Assembly: GCA_903915075.1 (NCBI GenBank)
Contig: CAIWRM010000104.1
Location: forward strand, 1-34,407
Direction: 5' to 3'
DNA: 34,407 bases
Origin: an uncultured Microbacteriaceae bacterium
GTDB lineage: Bacteria > Actinomycetota > Actinomycetes > Actinomycetales > Microbacteriaceae
Shown here: positions 8,504-17,797 of the stretch, in pieces
How the letters are laid out: every line of letters starts with the position of its first letter
Position numbering within the stretch: the first letter of the stretch is position 1
Notes under the pieces: model-generated
The model's input: only the letters and a program-made list of their open reading frames with translations
The model's database searches: none
Told to the model about the DNA's origin: nothing
Translations under genes and position numbers: made by a program

Positions 8504-8884
8504 TCACTCCGCGGGCCTTGAACCGATGCCCTCGGGCAACGGCAGAACAGGACAGTCTCCCCAGAGACGTTCGAGTCCGTAATACAAGCGGTCTTCCTCA
8601 TGGAATACGTGCACGATCAGGCCACCGAAGTCAATCAGCACCCAGCGCCCTTCACCACGTCCCTCGCGGCGCAACGGCTTAACGCCCATTTCGAAGAGCT
8701 TGTCTTCAATCTCGTTAGCAACGGCAGAAACGTTTCGTTCATTGCGCCCAGTAACGATAAGGAACGCATCAGCCAGGGCGAGACGGTCTGAGACGTCGAG
8801 CGCAACCATGTCGTCACCGCCGGTGGCATCGGCAGCCAAAGCTGCGGCGTTGAGGGAGTCGAGTGTTTCTTGGGTGGCGGTCAC
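8504..8884 (-). CDS. rsfS: Ribosome silencing factor RsfS
   Basis: A 126-residue RsfS/YbeB/Iojap protein, which binds ribosomal protein L14 and blocks subunit joining when nutrients are scarce. Seen: DVSDRLALADAFLIVTGRNE, the region VSAVANEIEDKLFEMG, and GRWVLIDFGGLIVHVFHEE followed by YYGLERLWGDCP, all hallmark blocks. I chose the GTG at 8884 because it begins the family N-terminus and avoids overlap with the upstream gene; the frame up to 8932 is unrelated sequence. It is the last gene of the run from nadD, as in many actinobacteria. Confidence 0.93.
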   Translation of the reverse strand: MTATQETLDSLNAAALAADATGGDDMVALDVSDRLALADAFLIVTGRNERNVSAVANEIEDKLFEMGVKPLRREGRGEGRWVLIDFGGLIVHVFHEEDRLYYGLERLWGDCPVLPLPEGIGSRPAE

Positions 8885-8894
8885 TCCAACCAGC

Positions 8895-10376
8895 CTAGAA
8901 GAACTTGAGGAAGATATTTGCCACGAAGACACCGACGACGGCTACGGCAAGACCTGCCGCAATGAGCGCAAGGGCCATGGGAAGTCGGTGTGACCCTGCT
9001 CGCGGAGGAAGAGACGATGCCGTGGGAGACGAAAAGGCACTGACCGCACGGGTTGCACTCACCGGAGCGAGATTACCCACGTTGCCCGTTTGCGGCTCTT
9101 GTTCACTCACCACGTCGATTTCTGCGGTGTCGAAGCGCCGCATATCGGTGCCCGTCTGAGCCACCCCAGCGGGAAGGACGATCTGGCCTGTCACGATGAT
9201 CTCACCGGTCTCGTTCATGGCACTCAGAGCACTGGGCACGTCCGTGGGCACATTTGACATGATCAGGGAGTGGCCGGATATCGGCACACCGCCCGTGGTG
9301 GACATGCCGGGAACGGTTGACTCGAGCACGGCATCGCGCGCCATGGCAGCCCTGCTGGCCTCTTCCATTGCACGCAACTGTGCCACGGTGGGCCCCGACG
9401 GCTGAGTGGGAGCAAGGGAAGTGCGGGTGGCCTCAATAATGTCGAGTCGACCGGTGATGGCTGCCATTTCTGCCGCGGCCGCCGGCACGCCCGGAAGGGT
9501 CGTGGAAAGAGGAACGTAGGGCGCCGATTCTGGAACGGGCGATGGGGTCAGCGCGGACGGGGAGAGCGCGGAAGGCGCAAGCGCTGCTGGCTGCCCCGTT
9601 GCCGCATAGGGCGAGAGGACGGCCGAGGTTGCGGCGGCCATGGCAGCAGCTTCCTCAATGCGGGACATCGAATCGCTGGACTCGCCAATGCGCGCCGTGG
9701 CCTGCTCGCGCAACTTCCTCATCTCGCGACGTGAGAGTCCAGACGTGTCTTCTGCGGGCGGGGCAACAACGGCGGGCATCACCGGGATCTCGGGCGATGT
9801 CAGTGGATCGACCCGCAATCCGGGAGTTTCTGTGGGCACAGGGATCAGGGTGTCCGCCTGCACAGGAACGTAGACCGGTTCAGGAGCGTAGACCGGTTCG
9901 GGCGCGCTCACGGGCGGCGCGACGAACACCGGCTCGGGCGCAACGGGCTGAGCTATTGGTTGAGCCGGCTGAACTGGCTGAGGGGTCGGTGGCGCGCTGG
10001 GCAAGGTGGCCTCGGGTGGCGCACTGGGCATGGCTACCGCAGGCGGCACACTCGGCATCGCGGCAGCGGGAGGCGCGCTCGGCATGGCCGCCGCAGGCGG
10101 GCGTGCGGTAGGAGGCAGGGGAGGAATGACGGGCGCGGGCGGGGCACTCGCGGCCGGTGCTGAAGCCGGGGGCGTAGCAGTAGGAGGCTTGGCAGCAGGA
10201 GGCGCGACAGAAGGACCGGAATCGGCAGGTTTTCCGGTGGCAGGTTTTCCGGTGGCAGGATTACCCTTGTCAGGAACGGCAGCGTCGGAAACGGGCTCTT
10301 CGGGTTGAGACGGCCAGTGAACGCCGTAGGTGCGCGGTGGCGCCTCCTCGCCCTTCCTGCCGTTCTGGTTTTCCAC
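8895..10376 (-). CDS. Pro/Ala-rich single-pass membrane protein, function unknown
   Basis: A 493-residue protein of low complexity. The first ~190 residues are dense in Pro and Ala with short repeats (GKPATGKPADS; AMPSAPP-type units at about 97-128). A charged segment GLSRREMRKLREQATARIG lies near 215, then an Ala/Ser/Pro linker. The C-terminus ends in one membrane helix (LPMALALIAAGLAVAVVGVF) and IFLKFF. A cytoplasmic body anchored at the C-terminus is most likely; no signal peptide is seen. The GTG start lies two bases after the nadD stop, with GGGAG inside the end of nadD, so it is coupled to nadD. No known domain is recognised; the position between nadD and rsfS is a habit of this bacterial group, by my recollection. 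Confidence 0.75.
   Translation of the reverse strand: MENQNGRKGEEAPPRTYGVHWPSQPEEPVSDAAVPDKGNPATGKPATGKPADSGPSVAPPAAKPPTATPPASAPAASAPPAPVIPPLPPTARPPAAAMPSAPPAAAMPSVPPAVAMPSAPPEATLPSAPPTPQPVQPAQPIAQPVAPEPVFVAPPVSAPEPVYAPEPVYVPVQADTLIPVPTETPGLRVDPLTSPEIPVMPAVVAPPAEDTSGLSRREMRKLREQATARIGESSDSMSRIEEAAAMAAATSAVLSPYAATGQPAALAPSALSPSALTPSPVPESAPYVPLSTTLPGVPAAAAEMAAITGRLDIIEATRTSLAPTQPSGPTVAQLRAMEEASRAAMARDAVLESTVPGMSTTGGVPISGHSLIMSNVPTDVPSALSAMNETGEIIVTGQIVLPAGVAQTGTDMRRFDTAEIDVVSEQEPQTGNVGNLAPVSATRAVSAFSSPTASSLPPRAGSHRLPMALALIAAGLAVAVVGVFVANIFLKFF
9990..10270. repeat. Short tandem coding repeats in the Pro-rich gene
   Basis: Imperfect direct repeats encode AMPSAPP-like units (about 10000-10090), and a 15-base repeat GGTGGCAGGTTTTCC occurs twice in a row near 10231-10262. 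Such runs can change copy number by slippage; here they keep frame. Confidence 0.6.
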
Positions 10377-10378
10377 CG

Positions 10379-10960
10379 CTACTCCCTGTAAAGACCTTGA
10401 GCCATGATGTACTCGGCCACTGCGTTTGGCACCAAACCGGTCAATGCCTCGCCCTTGCTTACCAATTCCCGAATTGCCGACGACGAAACGTCAACAGGCG
10501 GTATTTGTAGCAAGTTTAGGTCATAGCCCTCGTCATCGAGCTGAGGCGGGGGCGTGCCGGGTCGCGTCACAACGATGAACGACGTCGAGCCCCGCAGCTC
10601 ATCTGCACGATGCCAGGTGGGTAAACCGGCAGCCGCATCGCTGCCCACGATGAACGAGATTTCTGCGTTCGGATGCAGCACAGCGAGATCCGACAGCGTG
10701 TCCACGGTGTAGGTGGGGCCACCGCGCACAACGTCGATGTCACTCACGTCAACACTCGAATGGCCAGCTACACCGCGTCGCACCATCTCGAGGCGCTGGT
10801 CAGGCGAGGCCACGCAACGTTTCTGCCACGGATCGTTGGCGGGAACGACCAGAATCTCATCGACGAGGCCCGAATCACCAACGGCACGAATAATCTCTGC
10901 GTGCCCATTGTGGAATGGGTCAAACGTTCCCCCGAGAACGCCGATGCGGGTTCTCGACAC
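10379..10960 (-). CDS. nadD: Nicotinate-nucleotide adenylyltransferase
   Basis: A 193-residue NadD, joining nicotinate mononucleotide and ATP to give deamido-NAD in NAD synthesis. Seen: the nucleotidyltransferase motif GGTFDPFHNGH at residues 10-20, SFIVGSDAAAGLPTWHRADE in the middle, and SSSAIR near the C-terminus. The start is GTG, nine bases after the stop of a small membrane-protein gene. It is followed directly by the Pro-rich gene and rsfS, a conserved actinobacterial order. Confidence 0.95.
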   Translation of the reverse strand: MSRTRIGVLGGTFDPFHNGHAEIIRAVGDSGLVDEILVVPANDPWQKRCVASPDQRLEMVRRGVAGHSSVDVSDIDVVRGGPTYTVDTLSDLAVLHPNAEISFIVGSDAAAGLPTWHRADELRGSTSFIVVTRPGTPPPQLDDEGYDLNLLQIPPVDVSSSAIRELVSKGEALTGLVPNAVAEYIMAQGLYRE

Positions 10961-10969
10961 GGCTAAAAC

Positions 10970-11149
10970 CTAGTGGTGTCCCGAACCGGACGTGTCGTTC
11001 TTGTGAGCGTGCCGGTTTGCCACGTCGCGGTAGCTGAACACCATGAACCCCATGACAGCAAAAATCACCAACGCGATGATGCCAAAAACCGGCGCCGGCA
11101 GAAAGAGCGGGCGTAACACTTCTTCAGCAAGAACGGTGAGGTGAGACAT
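10970..11149 (-). CDS. Small single-pass membrane protein, function unknown
   Basis: A 59-residue gene. It begins MSHLTVLAEEVLRPLFLPAP, has one membrane helix (FGIIALVIFAVMGFMVF), then SYRDVANRHAHKND and a His/Gly/Ser tail. The N-terminus is probably outside and the charged tail inside. AGGAGT sits seven bases before the ATG, a strong ribosome site. It lies between proA and nadD in the same direction, 37 bases after proA and 9 bases before nadD, so it is almost certainly expressed with them. I recall small proteins of this kind next to nadD in related actinobacteria, but no function is known to me. Confidence 0.8.
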   Translation of the reverse strand: MSHLTVLAEEVLRPLFLPAPVFGIIALVIFAVMGFMVFSYRDVANRHAHKNDTSGSGHH

Positions 11150-11186
11150 GCATTACTCCTGAGGAATGGGTTGTGGTGGCTTTAGT

Positions 11187-12449
11187 CTAGCGACGAATCT
11201 GCCCCTGGCCGCGGACCAACCACTTGGTACTGGTGAGCTCCGGAAGCCCCATGGGGCCGCGTGCGTGCAGTTTCTGCGTGGAGATGCCAACCTCGGCACC
11301 AAAACCAAATTCACCACCGTCAGTAAAGCGCGTCGAGGCGTTGACCATCACCGCGGCCGAGTCCACTTCGGCGAGAAACCGCTCCGCATTGCCGGCGTCG
11401 TTCGTGATGATTGACTCGGTGTGCTTGGTCGAGTAGCGCCGGATGTGCGCAATTGCCGCATCGAGATCCGGCACCACTTTGACAGCGATATCGAGACTCA
11501 TGAACTCCCGACCGAAATCTTCTGGCTCTGCGGGCACGGAATCGGCAAAGATGGCGCGCGCCTGGTCGTCGGCGTGAATCGTCACGCCGGCCTCGCGCAG
11601 GCGAGCCAGCACGGGGGGCAACAGTCGCTCGGCTGCGGATTCCACCACGAGTAGCGTTTCGAGGGCGTTGCACACGCTCGGCCGCTGCACCTTGGAGTTG
11701 TGCACGATATCGACAGCCCAATCGAGGTCGGCGGTCTCATCGAGCACAAGGTGCACGACCCCGGCACCCGTTTCGATAACGGGAACCTTCGATTCCATCA
11801 CCACGGTGTTGATCAGATCGGCCGAGCCACGCGGAACGAGAACGTCGACGAGACCGCGGGCCGCCATGAGGCGGCGTGCCCCCTCGCGACCAAACTCATC
11901 GATTGTTTGAACGGCGGCCGCGGGAAGACCCACGGAGGTCAACGCGTCTTGGATGATGGCCACGAGCATGCGATTGCTGTTCTCGGCAGCGGAGCCACCA
12001 CGAAGCACAACGGCGTTACCGCTCTTGAGCGACAGGGCCGCGATATCCACGGTCACATTGGGGCGAGCCTCGTAGATGGTTCCCACAACGCCGAACGGAA
12101 CCCGAACCTGGGTGAGGTGCACGCCATTGGGCATGTCCATGCCGCGCACAACGTGACCAACCGGGTCTGCCAGCGCAGCCACCTGTCGAACGGCATCCGA
12201 CAGGCCGGCAATGCGGGCGGGAGTGAGCGCGAGGCGGTCCATGAGCCCCTCAGAAGTGCCGTTGGCGCGTCCGTTGTCAAGGTCGAGCGCGTTGGCCGCA
12301 ACGATGTCTTCAACCTTGGCATCGAGGGCTTCGGCAATGGCGTGAAGTCCCGCGTTCTTGGCATCGGTGTTGAGCGTCGCCAAGACAATGGCGGCGGCCT
12401 GCGCCGCCTCGAGCTTGTGGGTAAACGCTGCGAGCTCCTCTAGTGGCAT
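11187..12449 (-). CDS. proA: Glutamate-5-semialdehyde dehydrogenase (gamma-glutamyl phosphate reductase)
   Basis: A 420-residue ProA, the second step of proline synthesis: NADPH reduction of gamma-glutamyl phosphate. Seen: YEARPNVTVD at about 126-135, LKSGNAVVLRGGSAA at 141-155, the catalytic Cys260 in VQRPSVCNALETLL, and near the C-terminus NASTRFTDGGEFGFGAEVGI. Length is normal. It follows proB by 51 bases in the same direction; the pair works together because the product of ProB is unstable. The ribosome site before the ATG is weak (CTTTCCTC). Confidence 0.96.
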   Translation of the reverse strand: MPLEELAAFTHKLEAAQAAAIVLATLNTDAKNAGLHAIAEALDAKVEDIVAANALDLDNGRANGTSEGLMDRLALTPARIAGLSDAVRQVAALADPVGHVVRGMDMPNGVHLTQVRVPFGVVGTIYEARPNVTVDIAALSLKSGNAVVLRGGSAAENSNRMLVAIIQDALTSVGLPAAAVQTIDEFGREGARRLMAARGLVDVLVPRGSADLINTVVMESKVPVIETGAGVVHLVLDETADLDWAVDIVHNSKVQRPSVCNALETLLVVESAAERLLPPVLARLREAGVTIHADDQARAIFADSVPAEPEDFGREFMSLDIAVKVVPDLDAAIAHIRRYSTKHTESIITNDAGNAERFLAEVDSAAVMVNASTRFTDGGEFGFGAEVGISTQKLHARGPMGLPELTSTKWLVRGQGQIRR

Positions 12450-12500
12450 GAGGAAAGTCTAACGGTGGCGTGCTTTGACGGCTGAAGCGAAAGACGGTGC

Positions 12501-13295
12501 CTAAGCAGCGCGGTCCGGATTGGGCTCAAACCACGTGCCGATGCGGGCTCCGCTCAGGGCATCCCCCACCAGCTCTGCCGCGGTGATAAGAACTGCGGTA
12601 CCCGAGGCGCTCGCCAGGTGAGCAGCCGCAACCTTGGTAACCGCTCCCCCGGTGCCCACGCCCGCATCGCCGATCTCGCCGAACTCAACCGAGTCGAGGT
12701 CGTCGCCAAACGTCACGTAGTCAATCTTCTCGGCACCCACCTCGTGCGGGGGTTTCGTGTACAGCGCGTCAACGTCGGAGAGTAGGATGAGCACGTCGGC
12801 GCGCACGAGCACGGCAACGAGAGCGGCGAGCCGGTCGTTGTCCCCAAAACGAATCTCGGAGGTTGCCACCGTGTCGTTCTCGTTGACGATGGGCAGGGTG
12901 CGCAAGGCGAGGAGTCGATCGAGGGCGCGCTCCGCGTTGGCGCGAGTCTCATCGTGTTCCAAGTCGCCCGCGGTCAGCAAGACCTGGCCGGCAACAATCC
13001 CAAAGCGGTCGAGATTCTCCTGATAGCGGTGGATGAGAGCGTTTTGGCCAACGGCGGCGACAGCCTGCTGCGTGGCAAGGTCTTCCGGGCGAGCCTCGAG
13101 GCCCAAGAGTGGCATACCCGTGGAGATGGCGCCCGACGACACGAGCACAATTTCGGTGCCCCGCTCGTAGGCAGCAGCAAGAACGTCAACGATGTGGGAA
13201 ATGCGCGCGGCGTTTGCGCCGCTGATGGACGATGAGCCAACCTTGACGACGACCCGACGGGCTGTGGGGATGTCGCGACGGTCATCCAGCGCCAT
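12501..13295 (-). CDS. proB: Glutamate 5-kinase, short form without PUA domain
   Basis: A 264-residue ProB, phosphorylating glutamate as the first and feedback-inhibited step of proline synthesis. Seen: [12 protein letters not shown] at 14-25, [48 protein letters not shown] and [14 protein letters not shown]. It stops after the amino acid kinase domain, so the C-terminal PUA domain of the E. coli enzyme is absent; short forms are known in several bacteria. I chose the ATG at 13295, preceded by GAGGAGG; it overlaps the end of obg by 14 bases. Confidence 0.94.
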   Translation of the reverse strand: MALDDRRDIPTARRVVVKVGSSSISGANAARISHIVDVLAAAYERGTEIVLVSSGAISTGMPLLGLEARPEDLATQQAVAAVGQNALIHRYQENLDRFGIVAGQVLLTAGDLEHDETRANAERALDRLLALRTLPIVNENDTVATSEIRFGDNDRLAALVAVLVRADVLILLSDVDALYTKPPHEVGAEKIDYVTFGDDLDSVEFGEIGDAGVGTGGAVTKVAAAHLASASGTAVLITAAELVGDALSGARIGTWFEPNPDRAA

Positions 13296-14796
13296 TGTCG
13301 TCCTCCTCGGTCCAGAGACCGGCTTCACGCTCCCTGGCAAGTTCATCACGCGCTGCCTGCTTGGCATCCATGCGCTCCGTATATTCTTCACGACGCTCGC
13401 GCGTACTTCGACGCGGTGGCCCGGCAAGTCTGTCATCCGACCCGCGTGGGCCAACGGTGAGTTCGGCCGCCGAGGTCAGAGTGGGTTCCCAATCGAACAC
13501 CACGCCACCGCGTTCGCCAATCACCACGGCAGAGCCGGGAACGGCGCCCTTGGCAAACAGCGCCTCTTCAACTCCGAGGCGAGCGAGTCGGTCGGCCAGA
13601 TAACCAACCGCTTCGTCGTTCGAGAAATCTGTTTGCGCCACCCAGCGCTCTGGTTTGGCGCCCAGCACGCGGAACATTCGCTCGTCCAGCGGACCCTCGA
13701 CCCGAATCGAGAAGTCTTTCTCGTCGACGGGCTGCGGGCGAATAACGATCCGGGGTACGTCTGCCACAGCTTCGGCGCTCCGTTGCGACGACACCATCTC
13801 GGCAAGCGCGTAGGACAGTGCCTTGAGCCCCTCGTGCGACGCCGTCGAGATGGGGAATACGCGATATCCACGCTCGACAAACATGGGCGCCACCATCTCA
13901 GCGAGGTCTTTTGCGTCGGGCACGTCGATCTTGTTGAGGGCGATGATCTGCGGGCGTTCGGCCAGGGGAATCTGGCCCGCGGGCACCGGATACTCCGTGA
14001 GCTCGTGCAAAATGATGTCGAGGTCAGACAGCGGATCGCGTCCCGGCTCGAGCGTCGCGCAGTCCACCACGTGCACCAGAACTCGGCAGCGCTCCACGTG
14101 ACGCAGGAACTCGAGGCCGAGTCCCTTGCCCTCACTGGCGCCCTCGATGAGGCCGGGTACATCAGCGATTGTGTAGCGCGTTTCGCCGGCCTGCACGACG
14201 CCGAGGTTGGGGTGGAGCGTGGTGAAGGGGTAGTCGGCAATCTTGGGACGCGCGGCAGAGAGCGCAGCAACCAAGCTCGACTTACCGGCTGACGGGTAGC
14301 CCACCAGGGCAACGTCGGCGAGTGTCTTGAGCTCGAGCACCACGTCGCCTTCAAATCCGGGGGTACCCAGCAGAGCGAAACCCGGTGCCTTGCGCTTAGT
14401 TGAGGACAGCGAGGAGTTGCCCAATCCCCCCAGACCTCCGGGAGCCACAACAACCCTCATACCCGGCACGTTCATGTCGGCGATGACCTTGCCCGAGGGT
14501 TCCTTGACCACGGTGCCCACGGGCACTGTCAGTTCGAGAGGGGCACCGGTGGCCCCCTGTCGATTGCTCCCCTGGCCGGGCTCACCGTTTGACGAGGTCT
14601 GGTGCGGGTGTCGGTGGTAGGACAGCAGGGTGGTTTCTTGAGGATCCGAAACCAGCACGATGTCCCCACCGCTGCCGCCGTTGCCGCCATCGGGGCCAGC
14701 GAGAGGCTTGAACTTCTCCCGGCGCACCGAGACACAGCCGTGTCCCCCATGACCCGCGCGGAGGTGCAGTGTCACCTCGTCAACGAACGTGGTCAT
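13282..14796 (-). CDS. obg: GTPase Obg/CgtA
   Basis: A 504-residue Obg GTPase, which binds the large ribosomal subunit and links ribosome assembly to growth state. Domain order: glycine-rich Obg fold (about 1-158; [20 protein letters not shown]), G domain with P-loop GYPSAGKSS at 166-174, [10 protein letters not shown] and NKID, then the C-terminal OCT domain seen in Gram-positive Obg and a charged tail. I chose the ATG at 14796 ([15 protein letters not shown] follows), with AGGAC upstream. The order rplU-rpmA-obg is conserved in most bacteria. A terminator stands between rpmA and obg. Confidence 0.95.
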   Translation of the reverse strand: MTTFVDEVTLHLRAGHGGHGCVSVRREKFKPLAGPDGGNGGSGGDIVLVSDPQETTLLSYHRHPHQTSSNGEPGQGSNRQGATGAPLELTVPVGTVVKEPSGKVIADMNVPGMRVVVAPGGLGGLGNSSLSSTKRKAPGFALLGTPGFEGDVVLELKTLADVALVGYPSAGKSSLVAALSAARPKIADYPFTTLHPNLGVVQAGETRYTIADVPGLIEGASEGKGLGLEFLRHVERCRVLVHVVDCATLEPGRDPLSDLDIILHELTEYPVPAGQIPLAERPQIIALNKIDVPDAKDLAEMVAPMFVERGYRVFPISTASHEGLKALSYALAEMVSSQRSAEAVADVPRIVIRPQPVDEKDFSIRVEGPLDERMFRVLGAKPERWVAQTDFSNDEAVGYLADRLARLGVEEALFAKGAVPGSAVVIGERGGVVFDWEPTLTSAAELTVGPRGSDDRLAGPPRRSTRERREEYTERMDAKQAARDELAREREAGLWTEEDDNGAG

Positions 14797-14836
14797 GCGG
14801 GTCCTGTCTGATGGGTCGTGCTGATGGTACGAACGC

Positions 14837-14861
14837 AAAAGAGCGAGCCGAAGCTCGCCCT
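14837..14861 (-). terminator. Terminator after rpmA
   Basis: On the minus strand GCGAGC-TTCG-GCTCGC, a six-pair stem with a stable UUCG tetraloop, is followed by TCTTTT. It lies 20-40 bases beyond the rpmA stop and about 40 bases before the obg start, so obg relies on read-through or its own promoter. Confidence 0.85.
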
Positions 14862-14877
14862 TGTGCAGAAGTGCTGG

Positions 14878-15129
14878 TTATACGGTGACGATGTTGATGA
14901 CCTTGCGGCCACCCTTCGCACCAAACTCAACGGCGCCTTCGGCAAGGGCGAAGAGAGTGTCGTCGCCGCCACGCCCCACGTTCACGCCGGGGTGAAAGTG
15001 CGTTCCGCGCTGGCGAACCAAGATTTCTCCGGCCTTGACCTTCTGGCCGCCGAAGCGCTTAACTCCCAGGCGCTGTGCGTTCGAGTCGCGTCCGTTGCGA
15101 GTGGAACTCGCTCCCTTTTTGTGTGCCAT
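14878..15129 (-). CDS. rpmA: 50S ribosomal protein L27
   Basis: An 83-residue L27, near the peptidyl-transferase centre. The N-terminus [20 protein letters not shown] and the core [17 protein letters not shown] then [17 protein letters not shown] are typical. The N-terminus starts directly at AHKK, as in actinobacteria, without the cleavable leader peptide of Firmicutes. It follows rplU by 22 bases. Confidence 0.98.
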   Translation of the reverse strand: MAHKKGASSTRNGRDSNAQRLGVKRFGGQKVKAGEILVRQRGTHFHPGVNVGRGGDDTLFALAEGAVEFGAKGGRKVINIVTV

Positions 15130-15151
15130 CTCTGGTTACTCCCTCGACGCC

Positions 15152-15460
15152 TTACTTGATTCCGGTGACCTTGACCCGCGTGAGCTCCTGGCGGTGGCCC
15201 TGGCGCTTGCGGTATCCGGTCTTGTTCTTGAACTTGTGAATGACAATCTTGGGGCCGCGGAGGTCTTCGAGCACCTCAGCGGTGACAACAACCTTGGCCA
15301 GCGATGCGGCGTCGGACGTGACCTTGGCGCCGTCCACGAGAAGCACGGCGGGGAGAGTGATGATGCCCGACTTGTCGGCTGCGATGCGGTCCATCGTAAT
15401 GATGGTTCCGACCTCAACCTTTTCTTGGCGGCCACCTGACTTGACTACTGCGAAAACCAC
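15152..15460 (-). CDS. rplU: 50S ribosomal protein L21
   Basis: A 102-residue L21, the usual length. It begins with a GTG-initiated [16 protein letters not shown] and ends [21 protein letters not shown] chose the GTG at 15460 because the family N-terminus starts there; GTGAGG lies about 10 bases before it. The longer frame to 15550 runs through the leader and is not coding. Confidence 0.97.
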   Translation of the reverse strand: MVFAVVKSGGRQEKVEVGTIITMDRIAADKSGIITLPAVLLVDGAKVTSDAASLAKVVVTAEVLEDLRGPKIVIHKFKNKTGYRKRQGHRQELTRVKVTGIK

Positions 15461-15483
15461 TGTGCATACCTCACGTAAACGGG

Positions 15484-15508
15484 GGCGAGACTGTCTCGCC
15501 AAAAAAAA
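15484..15508 (-). promoter_or_regulatory. Structured leader of rplU-rpmA
   Basis: On the minus strand a run of eight T is followed by GGCGAGA-CAG-TCTCGCC, a perfect seven-pair stem with a three-base loop, ending about 23 bases before the rplU start. Another stem CCACG-TTGC-CGTGG precedes the T-run and could act as an attenuator with it. Autoregulation by a ribosomal protein is plausible but inferred. Confidence 0.45.
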
Positions 15509-15553
15509 CTCTGGAATCGCGCCACGGCAACGTGGAACGCACACCAACACTCA

Positions 15554-15583
15554 AGAATATCCCGGGAGTTAGCGCGGGGTCAA
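15554..15583 (-). promoter_or_regulatory. Promoter of rplU-rpmA
   Basis: On the minus strand, -35 TTGACC (15578-15583) and -10 TATTCT (15554-15559) are separated by 18 bases. This gives a leader of roughly 85-90 bases to rplU and makes rplU-rpmA independent of rne. Confidence 0.65.
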
Positions 15584-15592
15584 ACTGTCAGG

Positions 15593-17797
15593 TCACACGG
15601 CAGGCTCAGTTACCTCTGCCGTGATGCTGTCCGTGGAGACCCGACGACGTTTTGGCCGACCCTTACCCGGGTCAGACGGCTCCGGGAGAGCATCCAAAAC
15701 GCTGTCGAGTGCGGCCGAATTGACGTCTGCCTTCTTGCGGCGACCTTTCGTGATGGTGACCGGAATATCAAGGATCTCCGTCACTTCGGTGGTCTCGGTT
15801 GACGCATCCGAAGAAGATCCTGCGGCGTCATCCGACTGGGACAGGGTGGAGGCCGCAATCTTTGCCAGAGCGCTCGATGCTCCCTCCGGGATGATGTGAA
15901 CTTCGCCGCTCGGGGCAACGGCACCGCGGCTGCGGCCAGATCCACCACCCGAACCGGGACCCGAACCGCCACGACGACTCTTTTCCGCGGGCTTGTCGGC
16001 AGCCCTGCTGCGCGTCACGGGTTCGTGAAAGACGATGACGCCGCGACCGGCGCACACCTCACACGGCTCGCTGAACGTCTCGAGCAGGCCCAGACCCAAC
16101 TTCTTACGGGTCATCTGCACGAGCCCGAGCGAGGTGATCTCAGCAACCTGATGCTTGGTTCGGTCACGGCTGAGACACTCAATCAGACGGCGCTGCACCA
16201 GATCTCGGTTGGACTCGAGCACCATGTCGATGAAGTCGACCACGATGATGCCGCCGATATCGCGCAGACGAAGCTGGCGAACAATTTCTTCTGCGGCTTC
16301 CAGGTTGTTCTTGGTGACGGTCTCTTCCAGGTTTCCCCCGGAGCCCACGAACTTTCCGGTGTTGACGTCAACCACGGTCATGGCCTCGGTGCGGTCAATC
16401 ACGAGAGACCCACCACTGGGGAGGTACACCTTACGGTCGAGAGCCTTCTCAATCTGCTCCGTGACGCGGAACTCGGCGAATGAATCCATCGATGACGCGT
16501 GGTCAATCACACGCTCAAGAAGCTCGGGGGCCACGCCCTCAAGGTACGTGCGAATGGTCTCTCCCACAGTGGGGCCATCGATGATGACCTTGGTGAAGTC
16601 CTCGTTAAAAACATCGCGAATAATTTTGACCAGCAGGTCGGGTTCGCTGTGCAGGAGGACAGGCGCTTGGCCCTTCTCGACCTTGCTTGAGATGGCCGCC
16701 CACTGCGATTGGAGGCGATCGACGTCGTTGCGCAACTGCTCTTCCGAGGCGCCCTCGGCGGCGGTGCGCACTATCACGCCAACGTTTTCGGGAAGCACCT
16801 CTTTGAGAATCTTCTTGAGACGGAGACGCTCGGGTTCGGGAAGCTTACGGCTGATTCCGTTCATGGTGTTGTTCGGCACGTAAACGAGGTAGCGACCGGG
16901 AAGCGACACCTGCGAAGTGAGGCGTGCGCCCTTGTGACCAACGGGATCTTTGGTGACCTGCACGAGAACTTTGTCGCCAGGCTTCAGCGCGAGTTCAATT
17001 CGGCGCGACTGGTCTTTGTTTTCGACGGCGTCCCAATCGACCTCACCCGAATAGAGCACTGCGTTACGACCGCGGCCGATATCCACGAATGCTGCTTCCA
17101 TGGAGGGCAGCACGTTTTGCACCTTGCCGAGGTACACGTTTCCGATGAGGCTGGCCTCGGATGCCCGGGCAACGTAGTGCTCCACCAAAACGGTGTCTTC
17201 GAGAACGCCGATCTGCGTGCGATCTTCGCGCTCACGAACCACCATGACGCGGTCAACCGACTCGCGCCGGGCCAGGAATTCGCTCTCCGTCACAACCGTG
17301 CGGCGGCGGCCCACATCTCGGCCGTCGCGGCGACGCTGCTTTTTGGCTTCCAGTCGAGTGGAGCCACGAATGCGCTGGGGCTCGGTAATGAGTTCGGGCT
17401 CGCGCGGCAGACGCACTTTCACTACCGTGCGTGATTCATCGTCGCTCAGCGGGCGATTGTCACCCGCGCGCTGCCGTTGACGCCGCCGCAGCGAAACCTG
17501 CTCGTCAAAGGGATCGCCGTCGCGCTCCCAACGGTCGCGTGTTGTTGCCTCGCGGCGCGGTAAGGCGGGGGCGTAGAAAACGAGGTCGGTAATCTCGCTT
17601 GCCGAAAGAGTGGGGATGTCGAGGCCGACTGCCGCGGCTGCCTCGGCCGCAACGTCATCTTCCGATTCCGACGTGGCTACTGTCGCGGATGCGGTGGACA
17701 CAAGGTCGGGAATTCGGTCGGCGTGAGCCTCCAACCAGACCTCGGCGTTCTCGCCATGGCTGAACGGGTTGACGTCAGAATTTTTCTTTTTCACCAT
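15593..17797 (-). CDS. rne: Ribonuclease E/G
   Basis: A 734-residue endoribonuclease of the RNase E/G family for RNA decay and rRNA processing. Domain order: a ~200-residue charged, low-complexity N-terminal extension (not in E. coli RNase E), an S1 domain (from about 215: IGNVYLGKVQNVLPSMEAAF), the RNase H-like and catalytic core with VVDVNTGKF near 474 and IIVVDFIDM further on (the metal-binding Asp residues), the zinc-link CEVC near 580, then a Ser/Gly/Arg-rich and acidic C-terminal tail. The ATG at 17797 begins MVKKKNSDVNPF; GGAGAG lies 11 bases before it. The unusually long N-terminal region is a feature of high-GC Gram-positive enzymes. Confidence 0.93.
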   Translation of the reverse strand: MVKKKNSDVNPFSHGENAEVWLEAHADRIPDLVSTASATVATSESEDDVAAEAAAAVGLDIPTLSASEITDLVFYAPALPRREATTRDRWERDGDPFDEQVSLRRRQRQRAGDNRPLSDDESRTVVKVRLPREPELITEPQRIRGSTRLEAKKQRRRDGRDVGRRRTVVTESEFLARRESVDRVMVVREREDRTQIGVLEDTVLVEHYVARASEASLIGNVYLGKVQNVLPSMEAAFVDIGRGRNAVLYSGEVDWDAVENKDQSRRIELALKPGDKVLVQVTKDPVGHKGARLTSQVSLPGRYLVYVPNNTMNGISRKLPEPERLRLKKILKEVLPENVGVIVRTAAEGASEEQLRNDVDRLQSQWAAISSKVEKGQAPVLLHSEPDLLVKIIRDVFNEDFTKVIIDGPTVGETIRTYLEGVAPELLERVIDHASSMDSFAEFRVTEQIEKALDRKVYLPSGGSLVIDRTEAMTVVDVNTGKFVGSGGNLEETVTKNNLEAAEEIVRQLRLRDIGGIIVVDFIDMVLESNRDLVQRRLIECLSRDRTKHQVAEITSLGLVQMTRKKLGLGLLETFSEPCEVCAGRGVIVFHEPVTRSRAADKPAEKSRRGGSGPGSGGGSGRSRGAVAPSGEVHIIPEGASSALAKIAASTLSQSDDAAGSSSDASTETTEVTEILDIPVTITKGRRKKADVNSAALDSVLDALPEPSDPGKGRPKRRRVSTDSITAEVTEPAV

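Noticed and set aside
13192-14292. A 366-codon plus-strand frame opposite obg and proB
   Set aside because: Antisense to two well-recognised housekeeping genes; no domain or ribosome site supports it.
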